Shown: positions 25,279-33,880, counted from the first letter of the stretch. The stretch: 64,000 bases of DNA from JAJPHW01 sp963799065 (GCA_963799065.1 CAWCVJ010000003.1:496001-560000), one strand, 5' to 3'. Numbers and translations: made by a program. Notes: a model not told the origin generated them from the sequence alone.

Positions 25279-26226
25279 ATGGCGAGTTCGATCTTGAATC
25301 GAGTGGACAGAAATACGGGCAACGGGGCCGAGATCGGGCTGAAGGCGCAGGTGGTGGCGGGTCTGAAGGCGGTCACGAAAACCTATGACAAGGTGCAGGC
25401 ATTGCGCGGCGTCGATCTGGAAATTCGGGCTGGAGAACTGGTGGCTCTGCTGGGGCCAAACGGCGCAGGCAAAACGACGGCGGTTAAGCTGTTTCTCGGC
25501 CTTGCGCGGCCCACCACGGGCACAGTCAATGTGTTCGGCGGAAATCCCGTCGATGCCGAAACCCGTGTCCGCACGGGCGCAATGCTGCAAGTGGGCAAAG
25601 TTCCCGAGACTCTGAAAGTGCGCGAGCACATCGACTTGTTCTCTTCTTATTATCCCAATCCGCTGCCCGCGGCCGAGACGCTGGCCATCGCGGGGATCAC
25701 CGATATAAAGGACCGGGCGTTCGGCGAACTCTCTGGCGGACAGAAGCAGCGAGTGCTGTTCGCGCTGGCGCTGTGCGGCGATCCTGACATTATTTTCCTG
25801 GATGAGCCGACGGTCGGCATGGATGTTGAAGCACGGCGCGGATTGTGGGAACAAATCCGCAAACTGATCGCACGCGGGAAGACGGTACTTCTGACCACGC
25901 ATTATCTGGAAGAAGCCGATGCATTGGCCGATCGCGTCGTGGTCATCAATCAAGGACAAATCATCGCCGAAGGATCGCCCGCCGAAATCAAAGCGCAAAC
26001 CGCAGGCAAGAAGATTCGCTGCATAACGCGATTGAGTTTGGTCGAGGTACAAGCAATAGCCGGAGTCCTCAGCGTGGCGCAAGATCGTGACGCCATCGAG
26101 ATTCGCGCCGCCATCGCCGAGCCGGTGGTGCGCGAGCTGCTCGGCCGCGATGCGACGCTTTCGGGAATTGAAATCAGCAGTGCGGGCCTGGAAGAAGCTT
26201 TCCTGGCCCTGACCAGCAAGAAGTAA
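25279..26226 (+). CDS. ABC transporter ATP-binding protein (ABC-2 exporter)
   Basis: A 315-residue ATPase: Walker A GPNGAGKTT, signature ELSGGQKQRVLFALAL, Walker B IIFLDEPTVGMD, switch LLTTHYLEEAD. The C-terminal 80 residues are the accessory domain of drug/antibiotic exporter ATPases (CcmA/DrrA type). AAAGGAG precedes the ATG at 25279. It begins a plus-strand cluster: ATPase, permease, small membrane protein, sensor kinase, response regulator. This order resembles Gram-positive stress-response export modules, so the substrate may be a membrane-active compound. Confidence 0.92.
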   Translation: MASSILNRVDRNTGNGAEIGLKAQVVAGLKAVTKTYDKVQALRGVDLEIRAGELVALLGPNGAGKTTAVKLFLGLARPTTGTVNVFGGNPVDAETRVRTGAMLQVGKVPETLKVREHIDLFSSYYPNPLPAAETLAIAGITDIKDRAFGELSGGQKQRVLFALALCGDPDIIFLDEPTVGMDVEARRGLWEQIRKLIARGKTVLLTTHYLEEADALADRVVVINQGQIIAEGSPAEIKAQTAGKKIRCITRLSLVEVQAIAGVLSVAQDRDAIEIRAAIAEPVVRELLGRDATLSGIEISSAGLEEAFLALTSKK

Positions 26227-26252
26227 GACGACTACTTTCGAGGAGAACAATT

Positions 26253-27065
26253 ATGGCGACAGCAACCGCAACTCTCACACGTCCCTCATCGCTCGGTTCT
26301 GCGCGACGTACCGGAACGATTCTCATCAAGGAAACGAAGTATGAATTCCTCAAGAACCTGCGCCTGCCGATGTACTCCTTCGCGACCATCGGATTTCCGG
26401 TGATGTTTTATATCCTGTTCGGCATCGTCATGGGACATCAGGAAATGCCGGGCATGAGCCTGGCGACTTACCTGATCGCCAGCTACGGCACGTTCGGCGT
26501 GATGGGCGCTTCGCTTTACGGCACCGGCTCGGGACTGGCCAGCGAGCGCGGCATGGGATGGCTGCAAGTGAAACGCGCCAGTCCAATGCCTCCGTTCGCA
26601 TATTTTGCCGGAAAGATCGTCATGAGCATGATCTTCAGCGCGGTCGTGGTGGTGATTTTGCTCGCGATTGGTACCGCCTTTGGCGGCGTGCGCATGGGCG
26701 CGGTGAGTCTGGCCGAATTGGTTGCAGTGTTGATCGGAGGCTCATTGCCATTCTGCGCGCTGGGGTTGGCGATCGCTTACTTTGTCGGACCCAACTCGGT
26801 TTCCGCGACCATCAACCTTATTTATCTTCCGATGGCCTTCTGCTCGGGCCTCTGGATCCCCTACATGTTCCTGCCCAAGCCGATTCAGCAATTCGCTCAC
26901 TTACTGCCCTCGTATCACTTGTCGCAGTTGGCGCTGGGCGTGATCGGGCACGATCGCGGCGAGGCCATGGGTGGACACTGGTTCGCCCTAGTCGCCTTCA
27001 CCCTGATTTGCCTCGGCTTGGCGCGAATTGGCTATCAGCGCGACGAAAGCAAGCTCTACGGCTAG
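26253..27065 (+). CDS. ABC-2 type transporter permease
   Basis: A 270-residue inner-membrane protein with about six membrane segments (for example MYSFATIGFPVMFYILFGIV and IFSAVVVVILLAIGTAFGGV) and the ABC-2 pattern of a long first extracytoplasmic stretch and a conserved PxxFxPxPIQQFAHLLPSYHL-like end. It partners the ATPase encoded 26 bases upstream; GAGGAGAA precedes the start. Likely an efflux half-transporter working as a dimer. Confidence 0.9.
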   Translation: MATATATLTRPSSLGSARRTGTILIKETKYEFLKNLRLPMYSFATIGFPVMFYILFGIVMGHQEMPGMSLATYLIASYGTFGVMGASLYGTGSGLASERGMGWLQVKRASPMPPFAYFAGKIVMSMIFSAVVVVILLAIGTAFGGVRMGAVSLAELVAVLIGGSLPFCALGLAIAYFVGPNSVSATINLIYLPMAFCSGLWIPYMFLPKPIQQFAHLLPSYHLSQLALGVIGHDRGEAMGGHWFALVAFTLICLGLARIGYQRDESKLYG

Positions 27066-27096
27066 ACACAGATTCACCTTGAAAGGATGGGTCACC

Positions 27097-27252
27097 ATGT
27101 CAACATGTCTGGAAAATTGGTTAGTCGCTTTAGTGGTTTTTGTGGCGGTGTATGAGATGGGAAAAGCGGCGCACTGGTGCGGTTGGATCGCTGTGAGTCT
27201 AGCCGTCTGGCTGGCCCTCGAAGTAATCCAACAGCCGCAAACTAACGGCTGA
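27097..27252 (+). CDS. 51-aa single-span membrane protein
   Basis: This short reading frame has AAAGGATGG placed well before its ATG and encodes a hydrophobic protein: MSTCLENWLVALVVFVAVYE leads into a Trp/Ala-rich second half, VSLAVWLALEVIQQP. It probably spans the membrane once or twice. It lies 31 bases after the permease stop and 32 before the sensor kinase start, so it belongs to the same transcription unit. No family recognised; it could be a transporter accessory subunit or a modulator of the kinase. Confidence 0.65.
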   Translation: MSTCLENWLVALVVFVAVYEMGKAAHWCGWIAVSLAVWLALEVIQQPQTNG

Positions 27253-27284
27253 CTCCAGCCCACGAAAGAGTTAGCCTAGAGCTT

Positions 27285-28379
27285 ATGAGACTGCTGCCAA
27301 AAGATATCGACAACGGATGGGCGCCATACGTCTGGCTGTGCTATCTCGTTTTCTTTTGGATTGACCCCATCCTCAGCCACGCGGGATGGCGCGTGTTCAC
27401 GGCGACCGCTTTAGCGACCGCTGCGTTCCTGGTGATGTACTTTACCTTCTACTGGATCGTCTGCGAATGGCAGGCCCTCTTACTTCTAGGCGGGATGTTG
27501 GCGATCGGCGTCGGGTTCGCTCCTTTCAATGGCGGCGCCAGTACATTCTTTATTTTTGCCGCCTGCATGTTGCCGTTTGTAATCGAGAAGGAGACCCATG
27601 TTCTTCGCTACCTCGCCGTGGTCCTCGCCGTCGCCCTGATTGAATGGCGACTGGCGCATCTTTCGGGATGGTTCCTCTTCTACGCCTGCGGTCTCGCATC
27701 GGTCGCGTGTTTCAGCAATATGTACTTTGCGCAAAAAAACCGCGCCATGAAGAAGCTGAGCCAGGCGCACGAAGAGATCGAACATCTGGCGAAAGTCGCG
27801 GAGCGAGAGCGCATCGCCCGCGATTTGCACGATGTGCTGGGGCACACGCTGTCCATCATCATTTTGAAGTCTGAACTGGCGGGGAAGTTGATCGATCGCG
27901 ATCCCGCGCGGGCTAAGGCTGAGATGGCAGACGTCGAGCAGACGTCGCGGGCGGCATTGGCCGATGTGCGCAGCACGATTCGTGGCTATCGCGCTCATAG
28001 CCTCGAAGCGGAGATCAAGCAAGCGAAGTCGGTGCTCGAAACTGCCGGAGTGAGTGTGCAGGCGGAGTCCGTGCAGCTGCCATTATCGCCAGCGCAAGAA
28101 AGTGTAGTCGCGCTCATGTTGCGCGAGGCCGTCACCAATGTTGTGCGTCACGCCGATGCGCGCAATTGCCAATTGCGTCTGGCTCGGATCGAGGGAACCT
28201 GCCTGCTGGAAATTGCCGATGATGGGCGTGGCGGAACGCAGATCGAAGGCAACGGCTTGCGTGGGATGAGAGAGCGTGTGGAAGCGTTAGGAGGGACCTT
28301 GCGCCGCGAGACCGCGTCAGGCACAAGGTTAAGTATCGAATTTCCCGTGGCGGAGTTGCAGACGGGAGGCGCGTCCTGA
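27285..28379 (+). CDS. sensor histidine kinase, DesK/NarL class
   Basis: A 364-residue membrane kinase. About five membrane segments fill residues 15-150; the dimerisation helix carries ERERIARDLHDVLGHTLS with the phospho-accepting H182; the ATPase part has MLREAVTNVVRHADA (N box) and LEIADDGRGG, GNGLRGMRERVEALGG (G boxes). This matches HisKA_3 kinases such as DesK and LiaS that sense membrane state. The regulator gene follows 8 bases after the stop, and the ABC-2 exporter upstream is the likely regulated target. Confidence 0.92.
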   Translation: MRLLPKDIDNGWAPYVWLCYLVFFWIDPILSHAGWRVFTATALATAAFLVMYFTFYWIVCEWQALLLLGGMLAIGVGFAPFNGGASTFFIFAACMLPFVIEKETHVLRYLAVVLAVALIEWRLAHLSGWFLFYACGLASVACFSNMYFAQKNRAMKKLSQAHEEIEHLAKVAERERIARDLHDVLGHTLSIIILKSELAGKLIDRDPARAKAEMADVEQTSRAALADVRSTIRGYRAHSLEAEIKQAKSVLETAGVSVQAESVQLPLSPAQESVVALMLREAVTNVVRHADARNCQLRLARIEGTCLLEIADDGRGGTQIEGNGLRGMRERVEALGGTLRRETASGTRLSIEFPVAELQTGGAS

Positions 28380-28387
28380 ACTCTATT

Positions 28388-29038
28388 TTGAGAGAAGCGC
28401 CGAGCCGAGGACAGTCGCCCAAGGAGGCACGCAAGGCGATCCGCGTCGTCATCGCGGAAGATCAAGGCATGGTGCTCGGGGCTTTGGCTGCGCTGCTAGA
28501 AATCGAAGGCGACATCGCGGTCATCGCGCAGGCCCGCAACGGCAAAGACGCGCTGCAAGCCGTGCTCACGCACAAGCCCGATTTGTTTCTCACCGACATC
28601 GAAATGCCCGAGATGACCGGCCTCGATGTAGCCGCGGAATTGAAGCGCAGGCGCGTTCCGGTACGCGTTATTATTCTGACCACATTCGCTCGCGCCGGAT
28701 ATTTGCGCCGCGCTCTCGAAGCTGGCGCATCGGGCTACTTGCTAAAAGACATGCGTGCTGAACAATTAGCGGATGCGGTGCGGCGAGTCCATCAGGGCTT
28801 GCGCGTGATCGATCCAGAGTTGGCGACGGAAGCGTGGGCGGAAGCTGATCCGCTCACCGACCGCGAACGCCAGGTGCTACGCCTCGCCGGGGAAGGCCTA
28901 CCCAGCAGCGATATCGCTCTCGATCTGGGATTATCCGAAGGCACGGTGCGGAATTATCTGTCCGAAGCGATCAGCAAACTAGGCGCAAGCAATCGCATCG
29001 AGGCCGCACGCATGGCGAGGGCTAAGGGTTGGCTGTAG
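28388..29038 (+). CDS. response regulator, NarL/LuxR type (DesR-like)
   Basis: A receiver domain (acidic E24/D25 in VIAEDQGMVLG, phospho-acceptor D70 in FLTDIEMPEMTG, T98-region ILTTFARAGY and K119-region YLLKDM) is followed by a LuxR-type helix-turn-helix (LTDRERQVLRLAGEG, then SEGTVRNYLSEAISKLGA). Total 216 residues from a TTG start; no ATG is available upstream, so translation is probably coupled to the kinase gene 8 bases away. The FARAGYLRRALEAGASGYLLKD wording is typical of DesR/LiaR regulators. Confidence 0.92.
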   Translation: MREAPSRGQSPKEARKAIRVVIAEDQGMVLGALAALLEIEGDIAVIAQARNGKDALQAVLTHKPDLFLTDIEMPEMTGLDVAAELKRRRVPVRVIILTTFARAGYLRRALEAGASGYLLKDMRAEQLADAVRRVHQGLRVIDPELATEAWAEADPLTDRERQVLRLAGEGLPSSDIALDLGLSEGTVRNYLSEAISKLGASNRIEAARMARAKGWL

Positions 29039-29055
29039 CTACTCGAAAACGTATT

Positions 29056-29103
29056 GTCATTCCAATCCTTAACCTTTGTCATTCCGAGCGAAGCGAGGAA
29101 TCT
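29056..29103 (-). repeat. REP-like intergenic element
   Basis: Two partial copies: GTCATTCCAATCC and then GTCATTCCGAGCGAAGCGAG, the latter containing the small palindrome GAGCGAAGCGAG. On the minus strand it reads ATTCCTCGCTTCGCTCGGAATGAC, related in layout to the GGATCCCTC...GGATGAC repeats elsewhere in this window. Confidence 0.5.
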
Positions 29104-29124
29104 GCATTTCGCTTGAGTCGCCAG

Positions 29125-30093
29125 TCACTTATCGTTCCAAGTGAGCTCAGCTAGATACACCCCACGCTGTCCCCAGCCAGCCCGCGACACAAACCACTTT
29201 CCATCCGGCGTATGAATCACTTCCGCAGCGTGAGCGGGAAACTTTCCAACCAGGCTCGCGAAGTCCCAAAACAGCGGACTCTCGCTTTCATACACCGCAG
29301 TCTCGTTGTAGCCGTGATTGGTGCAAACGAACAGATAATATTTTCCGTTGCGCGCGACCACGAATGGCGATTCCGTTGGGCCGCCGAAAGTGCCTTTTTG
29401 CGGATCGCGAAAGACTTCGCGCTTGTCTGCCCAATGAATTAAGTCGCGGCTGCTCACCACCTTCACCACATGGTGTCCGCCGTGCGGCTTGCTGGTCGCG
29501 GTATAGAACAGCAGCCACTGATCGCCCCACCGCAACACCATGGGATCGCGGGCATCGTACCCGTCCACAACCATGGGATTCGCCGGATGCCGCGTCCACT
29601 GCCAGAGATCGGGCGAGGTCGCGAGATGGATGTGATACTTCGCGTCATCTTTTCCGCCCGCGCAGTAATACATCCAATACAGCCCGTCATGCCTCAATAC
29701 ATAAGGAGCCCACACCACCGTTTCGCCCAGCTTCTCGTCGGCGTGCATGGCGGGCGCTTGTTTCGTCCACGGGCCGTTGAGTTCAGGCGCGGTGGCGTGC
29801 GCGAAAAACTTTTCCTGCTGCGGATTCGCCGGCTCCTGATGCGTGATTCCGAACAGATGCCACTGCCCATCTTCAGCGCGGATAAACGTGTGATCGTTGA
29901 TGTACCAGGGCTCGCGCTCTCCCGTGGATGGGTCGTAGATCTTATGGAACTCGCCGACATGAAAAGCTGGATTAGCGCCCGCGGCTTTGCTTTGAGAACG
30001 AAGTCTCCGAGGTAGTGCAAGTTCTGTTGCCGCGACGGCGCCGGCAAGACTTAGACCCCACAATACTCTTCGCCGATCGGCTCTGAATCGCAT
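29125..30093 (-). CDS. Tat-exported glycoside hydrolase-like five-bladed propeller (GH43/GH32 fold)
   Basis: The 322-residue product begins with a probable twin-arginine signal (RADRRRVLWGLSLAGAVAAT). The rest has the repeated WxxY/F blade pattern of glycosidase families 43/32/68: WYINDHTFIRAEDGQWHLFG, VVWAPYVLRHDGLYWMYYCA, DARDPMVLRWGDQWLLFYTA and GPTESPFVVARNGKYYLFV. Candidate acidic residues (the D in INDHTF, the D in DARDP, the E in GPTESP) occur where catalytic residues lie in GH43-like enzymes. Substrate unknown. The frame opens at 30150, but the ATG at 30093 gives the signal peptide. Confidence 0.75.
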   Translation of the reverse strand: MRFRADRRRVLWGLSLAGAVAATELALPRRLRSQSKAAGANPAFHVGEFHKIYDPSTGEREPWYINDHTFIRAEDGQWHLFGITHQEPANPQQEKFFAHATAPELNGPWTKQAPAMHADEKLGETVVWAPYVLRHDGLYWMYYCAGGKDDAKYHIHLATSPDLWQWTRHPANPMVVDGYDARDPMVLRWGDQWLLFYTATSKPHGGHHVVKVVSSRDLIHWADKREVFRDPQKGTFGGPTESPFVVARNGKYYLFVCTNHGYNETAVYESESPLFWDFASLVGKFPAHAAEVIHTPDGKWFVSRAGWGQRGVYLAELTWNDK

Positions 30094-30273
30094 CTGCAGG
30101 AATATTATCCTGAACCAAAATCTTAAACACAGCGGGCACTGAGGCATCACGGAGTAACACGGAGGAATTCCCTGCTTAGTTGCAAATCGCGGCGCGCGCG
30201 TTGAGAATTGCGCTATGCCGAAACGCGCTGTACGAACATATTGCGCTTACGATTTTCGACGCAAGGCTCGCCG

Positions 30274-30828
30274 TTGAAGCTATCGCAAATCTTCACTTAT
30301 CCCAACCAGCTCACGCTGCTGCGGATGACGTTTCTTCCCTTCATCGTGATCTACATGGTTTCGGGGCGCTATGGTGTGGCGCTCGTGCTTTTCATGATCG
30401 CGGGCATGAGCGACGGCCTCGACGGGCTGCTGGCGCGCCATCTGAATCAGCAAACCAAGCTGGGGCAATATCTCGATCCCATCGCGGATAAGCTTTTGCT
30501 CAGCACCACCTTCATGGTGCTCTCGATTCTGCACAAGATTCCCTGGCGCTACACCGTGGTCGTCTTCAGCCGGGACATTTCGATTCTGTTCGCCAGCGCC
30601 GTGCTCTTCGCCATCGCGGGGTTGCGCGACTTCCGTCCCAGCATCTTCGGCAAGGCGAACACGTTTGCCCAGGTCGCGGCGGTGGTCGCGGTGATGGTGT
30701 TGCAGTTGTATCCCGTGAGATGGGTCGCGATCGTCCGCATCGGCCTGCTCCGCGCCGTCTTCGCCTTCACCATTATTTCGGCGCTGCACTACACGATTCT
30801 GGTGGGGAAGCGGCTGCGCGAGGTTTAA
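30274..30828 (+). CDS. CDP-alcohol phosphatidyltransferase (PgsA-like)
   Basis: An integral membrane enzyme with the complete CDP-alcohol transferase motif: SDGLDGLLARHLNQQTKLG followed by QYLDPIADK, i.e. DGx2ARx8Gx3Dx3D, the metal-binding active site. Family members join a CDP-linked lipid to glycerol-3-phosphate, inositol, serine or a similar alcohol. Length (184 residues from TTG 30274; 206 from ATG 30208) fits phosphatidylglycerophosphate synthase, but substrate cannot be assigned. The start at 30274 has AAGG eight bases upstream and gives the family-like LSQIFTYPNQLTLLR N-terminus. Confidence 0.87.
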   Translation: MKLSQIFTYPNQLTLLRMTFLPFIVIYMVSGRYGVALVLFMIAGMSDGLDGLLARHLNQQTKLGQYLDPIADKLLLSTTFMVLSILHKIPWRYTVVVFSRDISILFASAVLFAIAGLRDFRPSIFGKANTFAQVAAVVAVMVLQLYPVRWVAIVRIGLLRAVFAFTIISALHYTILVGKRLREV

Positions 30829-30864
30829 GAGCACGCAGCGTGGCGATAACTATATGCCGCCAGA

Positions 30865-30899
30865 ATGTCATTTAGCGTCACTATATGACATGCTAAATG
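30865..30899. repeat. overlapping inverted repeats between convergent genes
   Basis: CATTTAGC (30869-30876) pairs with GCTAAATG (30892-30899) and the inner GTCA/TGAC extends the stem around a CTATA loop. A rival pairing uses ATGTCAT (30865-30871) and ATGACAT (30885-30891). The two hairpins are mutually exclusive. Located between a CDP-alcohol transferase gene and the convergent GloVer gene; no T-run follows. Confidence 0.7.
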
Positions 30900-30933
30900 C
30901 GGTGCCCGAACTATGCTGCCCCAAGCTATGAAA

Positions 30934-32172
30934 CTACGGCGTTATTTCGAATACCACGCCTTTGTTGTTCGCGCCGCCCAAGAACGTGACTCCGTACAGA
31001 TTTCCGTGCGAGTCTTCGGTGAGCGAGGACGTGGGCATTTCTCCGTCTGCGCAATTATCGAGCTGGCAGAAGGTGTAGAGGCTTGTCACTTTGCCGTCAC
31101 CAGTTGCCTTGTACACATTTCCTGTGCTGAACTGACCCCCGTAGGCGCTTGTGCCGTAAGCCGCGCCGTTTGCACGATTCAGCAGCACGCCTGCGTAGGG
31201 ATCGCATCCGGTGATTGGGTCGTTATAGTCAAAGAGGTATTTTTGGATGGTGTTTGTCTTCGTGTTGAACCTATCCACGCTGCCGCATTGTCCCGCGCCC
31301 ATGCCCATCGAGGACGTGAAGTAAAGGTTGCCTTCCGCGTCGAAGTTGACTTCTGAGATGGGCCTTGCCCCGCTTCGTGGCCGAAAGTCATAAAGCACAG
31401 TTTCGTTCCAATTTCCGCCGCCAGTCGGGGACAGTTTGTAGAGCACGCCCCAGGAGCTGTCGATTCCGCCGTAGTAGGTCGTGCCGTAGAGGTTTCCCGC
31501 TTTATCGAACGAAACCCCAGCCACCGCGTCCACACCGTTGGTGCAATTCTGATAATTCGGGCAGAACGTCACTAGAGTGCTATAGTTCCAGCCTCCGCCG
31601 CCGTTAGGAGTCATTTCAAAAACGCCGTTTTGAAATGTACCGTAGAGGTTGCCCGCGCCGTCCCAGGTGAGCTTACCCGCCGGAGCGCCGTTGCTCTGAC
31701 TGCCCAAAAACTCGTAGAGCTTTGTGTAAACCCACGTTGCACCCGACACGGGCGGTGAAAGCTCGAAGACCGTGCCTTGATCATCGACTCCGCCGTAGAA
31801 GGTAGTCCCGTATAGGTTGCCAGCGCTGTCCGCGATCAGTCCGGCTTCCGGCCTCGCCCCATCCGCGCAAAAGCCGTTGTTTTCGAGTACCGAACAAAAA
31901 TTGTAGATAATAGTTTCTGCCCAGGTGCCGTCGCGTTGCTGGCTCAGCTCAAACGCGGTGCCTTGGTTGCCATATAGGCTTCCGCCGCCGTCAAAAGTTG
32001 TTCCGAAGATATTGCCCTGCTTGTCAAAGAGCAGTCCTCCGTTCGCCAGGAAGCCGTCGTTGGCGTTTGCGCCAAAGCTGTAGAGAACTTTCTCTTGCGC
32101 CTGTCCGAGGCAAAAGCAGCTGACCGAAACAACAAGTACCGTAGCCAGAGTCCGGCGAACCATTCTTGTCAT
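30934..32172 (-). CDS. secreted GloVer-repeat protein
   Basis: A 412-residue exported protein. After a signal peptide (TLATVLVVSVSCFCLGQAQ) come about seven repeats of 45-60 residues with the pattern 'LYSF...DGAxPxAGLxxDxxGNLYGTTYxGGxxxxGTVFxLxP', as in ARPEAGLIADSAGNLYGTTF. This is the choice-of-anchor tandem repeat GloVer type, probably a beta-propeller. No C-terminal anchor is visible. Function unknown; abundant in Acidobacteriota. In-frame ATGs exist at 32184, 32172 and 32163; GGAGGAG lies just before the middle one. Expression may switch because the spacer of its promoter is a 12-base homopolymer. Confidence 0.85.
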   Translation of the reverse strand: MTRMVRRTLATVLVVSVSCFCLGQAQEKVLYSFGANANDGFLANGGLLFDKQGNIFGTTFDGGGSLYGNQGTAFELSQQRDGTWAETIIYNFCSVLENNGFCADGARPEAGLIADSAGNLYGTTFYGGVDDQGTVFELSPPVSGATWVYTKLYEFLGSQSNGAPAGKLTWDGAGNLYGTFQNGVFEMTPNGGGGWNYSTLVTFCPNYQNCTNGVDAVAGVSFDKAGNLYGTTYYGGIDSSWGVLYKLSPTGGGNWNETVLYDFRPRSGARPISEVNFDAEGNLYFTSSMGMGAGQCGSVDRFNTKTNTIQKYLFDYNDPITGCDPYAGVLLNRANGAAYGTSAYGGQFSTGNVYKATGDGKVTSLYTFCQLDNCADGEMPTSSLTEDSHGNLYGVTFLGGANNKGVVFEITP

Positions 32173-32192
32173 ATACTCCTCCATAGTTGGAC

Positions 32193-32224
32193 ATTGTAGG
32201 TTGCGGGGGGGGGGGGACAGTCAA
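32193..32224 (-). promoter_or_regulatory. promoter with poly-C spacer, candidate phase-variable switch
   Basis: On the minus strand TTGACT (32224-32219) and TACAAT (32198-32193) flank a 20-base spacer that contains twelve consecutive C. Loss of about three C would give the optimal 17-base spacing. The expected start point is 8-25 bases before the candidate start codons of the GloVer gene. Confidence 0.6.
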
Positions 32225-32289
32225 CGGAGACTTTCACCTCTAATGAGGCTCCTCCCGCGCCTCGGGCGTTCGCGCTCATTGGAGCGGTT

Positions 32290-32307
32290 GCTGCACTTGC
32301 GTGCAGC
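32290..32307 (+). other. hairpin in the divergent region before cysS
   Basis: GCTGCAC-TTGC-GTGCAGC forms a 7-bp stem about 90 bases before the cysS start. It has no T-run and no recognised riboswitch around it; the rest of the 226-base divergent region shows only the GloVer promoter. Confidence 0.35.
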
Positions 32308-32398
32308 CTTCGTCTCCGCCCATGCAACCTGAGGTATCCCAGCCGCCCAGTTTGCGCCTGCTAAACTATTTGTTTCCATCTGTTGACCTTAAGCATCT

Positions 32399-33880
32399 AT
32401 GCCGCTTCGTCTTTACAACACGCTCTCTGGCAGGGTTGAGGAGTTTCGCACGATTGATCCGGGCAAGGTTCGTATGTATGCTTGCGGGCCTACCGTCTAC
32501 GACTACGGACATATTGGCAACTTCCGCACTTTTGTTGCGGTCGATTTGCTGTACCGGTTTTTGCGGCAGAGCGGCTACGACGTGCGCTACGTCATGAATA
32601 TCACTGACGTGGACGATAAGATCATCCGCAACTCGGCGCTGCATGGCGTGACCGTGCAGCAATACACGGCGAAGTATGAGAAGGCGTTTCTGGAAGACAG
32701 CGCGGCGCTGAATATTCTGCCGCCGCATCTGGTGCGGGCCACCGAACATATTCAGCAGATGGCGGAGTTTATCGCAGCGCTTGAAAAGAAAGGCCTGGCG
32801 TATCGCACGGACGATGGCTCGTATTATTTTCGGATCGCAAAGTTTCCGGCGTATGGCAAATTATCGAAGCGCGATTTCGCGGGCATGGAAGATGGCGCGC
32901 GCGTCGATGTCGATGAATATGACAAAGACAACGCCCGCGACTTCGCGCTGTGGAAGGCGCCCAAGCCGGGCGAGGCTTCGTGGGAAACCTGCATTGGGCC
33001 GGGGCGTCCGGGGTGGCATATTGAGTGTTCGGTGATGTCGATGGAGGAGCTGGGCGAAACTTTCGACCTTCATGCCGGCGGCGAAGATTTGATTTTTCCG
33101 CATCACGAAAATGAAATTGCGCAGTCGGAGTCGCTTACCGGCAAAGACTTCGCGCACTTCTGGTTTCACTCGCGCTTTCTGCTGGTCGAAGGCGAGAAGA
33201 TGTCGAAGAGCCTGGGGAATTTTTATACTCTGCGCGACCTCGTGCTCAAGGGACACAAGCCGTCGGCGATTCGCTATCTGCTGACTTCGGTGCCCTATCG
33301 CAATCAGCTGAATTTCACCATGGACGGCTTGCAGCAGGCGACGGCGTCGGTCGAGCGGCTGCGCAATTTTCAGGCGCGGCTGACTTCGGGGAAATTTCCT
33401 GAGGGCGCAAGCCCGGAGATGGCGCAGCTGGCCGCCGACACGGTGCAGCGCATCAAGGCGGGACTCGACGACGACTTGAATACGGCGCAGGCGCAGGGCG
33501 CGATTTTCGACATGATCCGCACAGCCAACTCGGCCATGGACGCGGCGCAACTAAAGCAGTCCGATGTGGCGCCGCTGCTGGCCGCGCTGCAGACCTTCGA
33601 CGAAATTTTCGGCGTATTAAAAGACGAGGACGCGGCGCGCATGAGCGGCATCCTCGCCTGGGCCAAGGCCGAAGGCCGTCAGGATATCGCGCCGAGTTTA
33701 ATCGAAACCGTCGCGGCGCAAGAGCTGTCGAGCGAAGTGATCGAGCAAAAAATCGCCGCCATGGAGCAAGCCCGGAAAGCGCGGGACTTCAAGCAGTCCG
33801 ATGCGCTGCGCGCGGAACTGACTGCGGCGGGGATTGTGATTGAGAATACTAAGGATGGAGTGCGGTGGAGAAGGAAGTAG
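32399..33880 (+). CDS. cysS: cysteinyl-tRNA synthetase
   Basis: CysRS (493 residues) charges tRNA-Cys. The class I signatures are present: PTVYDYGHIGN (HIGN at 38-41) and KMSKSLGN (267-271). Zinc ligands are C29 in MYACGPT, the Cys of GWHIECSVM, and the His and Glu of FPHHENEIAQSE. The C-terminal DALR-type helical domain and the ARDFKQSDALRAEL tail are complete, ending in the usual WRRK. Length and motif order are normal. No T-box or other leader structure was recognised upstream. Confidence 0.97.
   Translation: MPLRLYNTLSGRVEEFRTIDPGKVRMYACGPTVYDYGHIGNFRTFVAVDLLYRFLRQSGYDVRYVMNITDVDDKIIRNSALHGVTVQQYTAKYEKAFLEDSAALNILPPHLVRATEHIQQMAEFIAALEKKGLAYRTDDGSYYFRIAKFPAYGKLSKRDFAGMEDGARVDVDEYDKDNARDFALWKAPKPGEASWETCIGPGRPGWHIECSVMSMEELGETFDLHAGGEDLIFPHHENEIAQSESLTGKDFAHFWFHSRFLLVEGEKMSKSLGNFYTLRDLVLKGHKPSAIRYLLTSVPYRNQLNFTMDGLQQATASVERLRNFQARLTSGKFPEGASPEMAQLAADTVQRIKAGLDDDLNTAQAQGAIFDMIRTANSAMDAAQLKQSDVAPLLAALQTFDEIFGVLKDEDAARMSGILAWAKAEGRQDIAPSLIETVAAQELSSEVIEQKIAAMEQARKARDFKQSDALRAELTAAGIVIENTKDGVRWRRK

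Noticed and set aside
25255..26250. 331-codon minus-strand frame across the ABC ATPase gene
   Set aside because: Shadow of an unmistakable ATPase gene with Walker motifs on the plus strand.
29056..29103. possible CRISPR-like repetition near the response regulator
   Set aside because: Only two partial, unevenly spaced copies; no array of repeats and spacers and no cas genes in the window.
32290..32307. T-box leader for cysS
   Set aside because: The hairpin is short, there is no T-box consensus, specifier loop or terminator before cysS.
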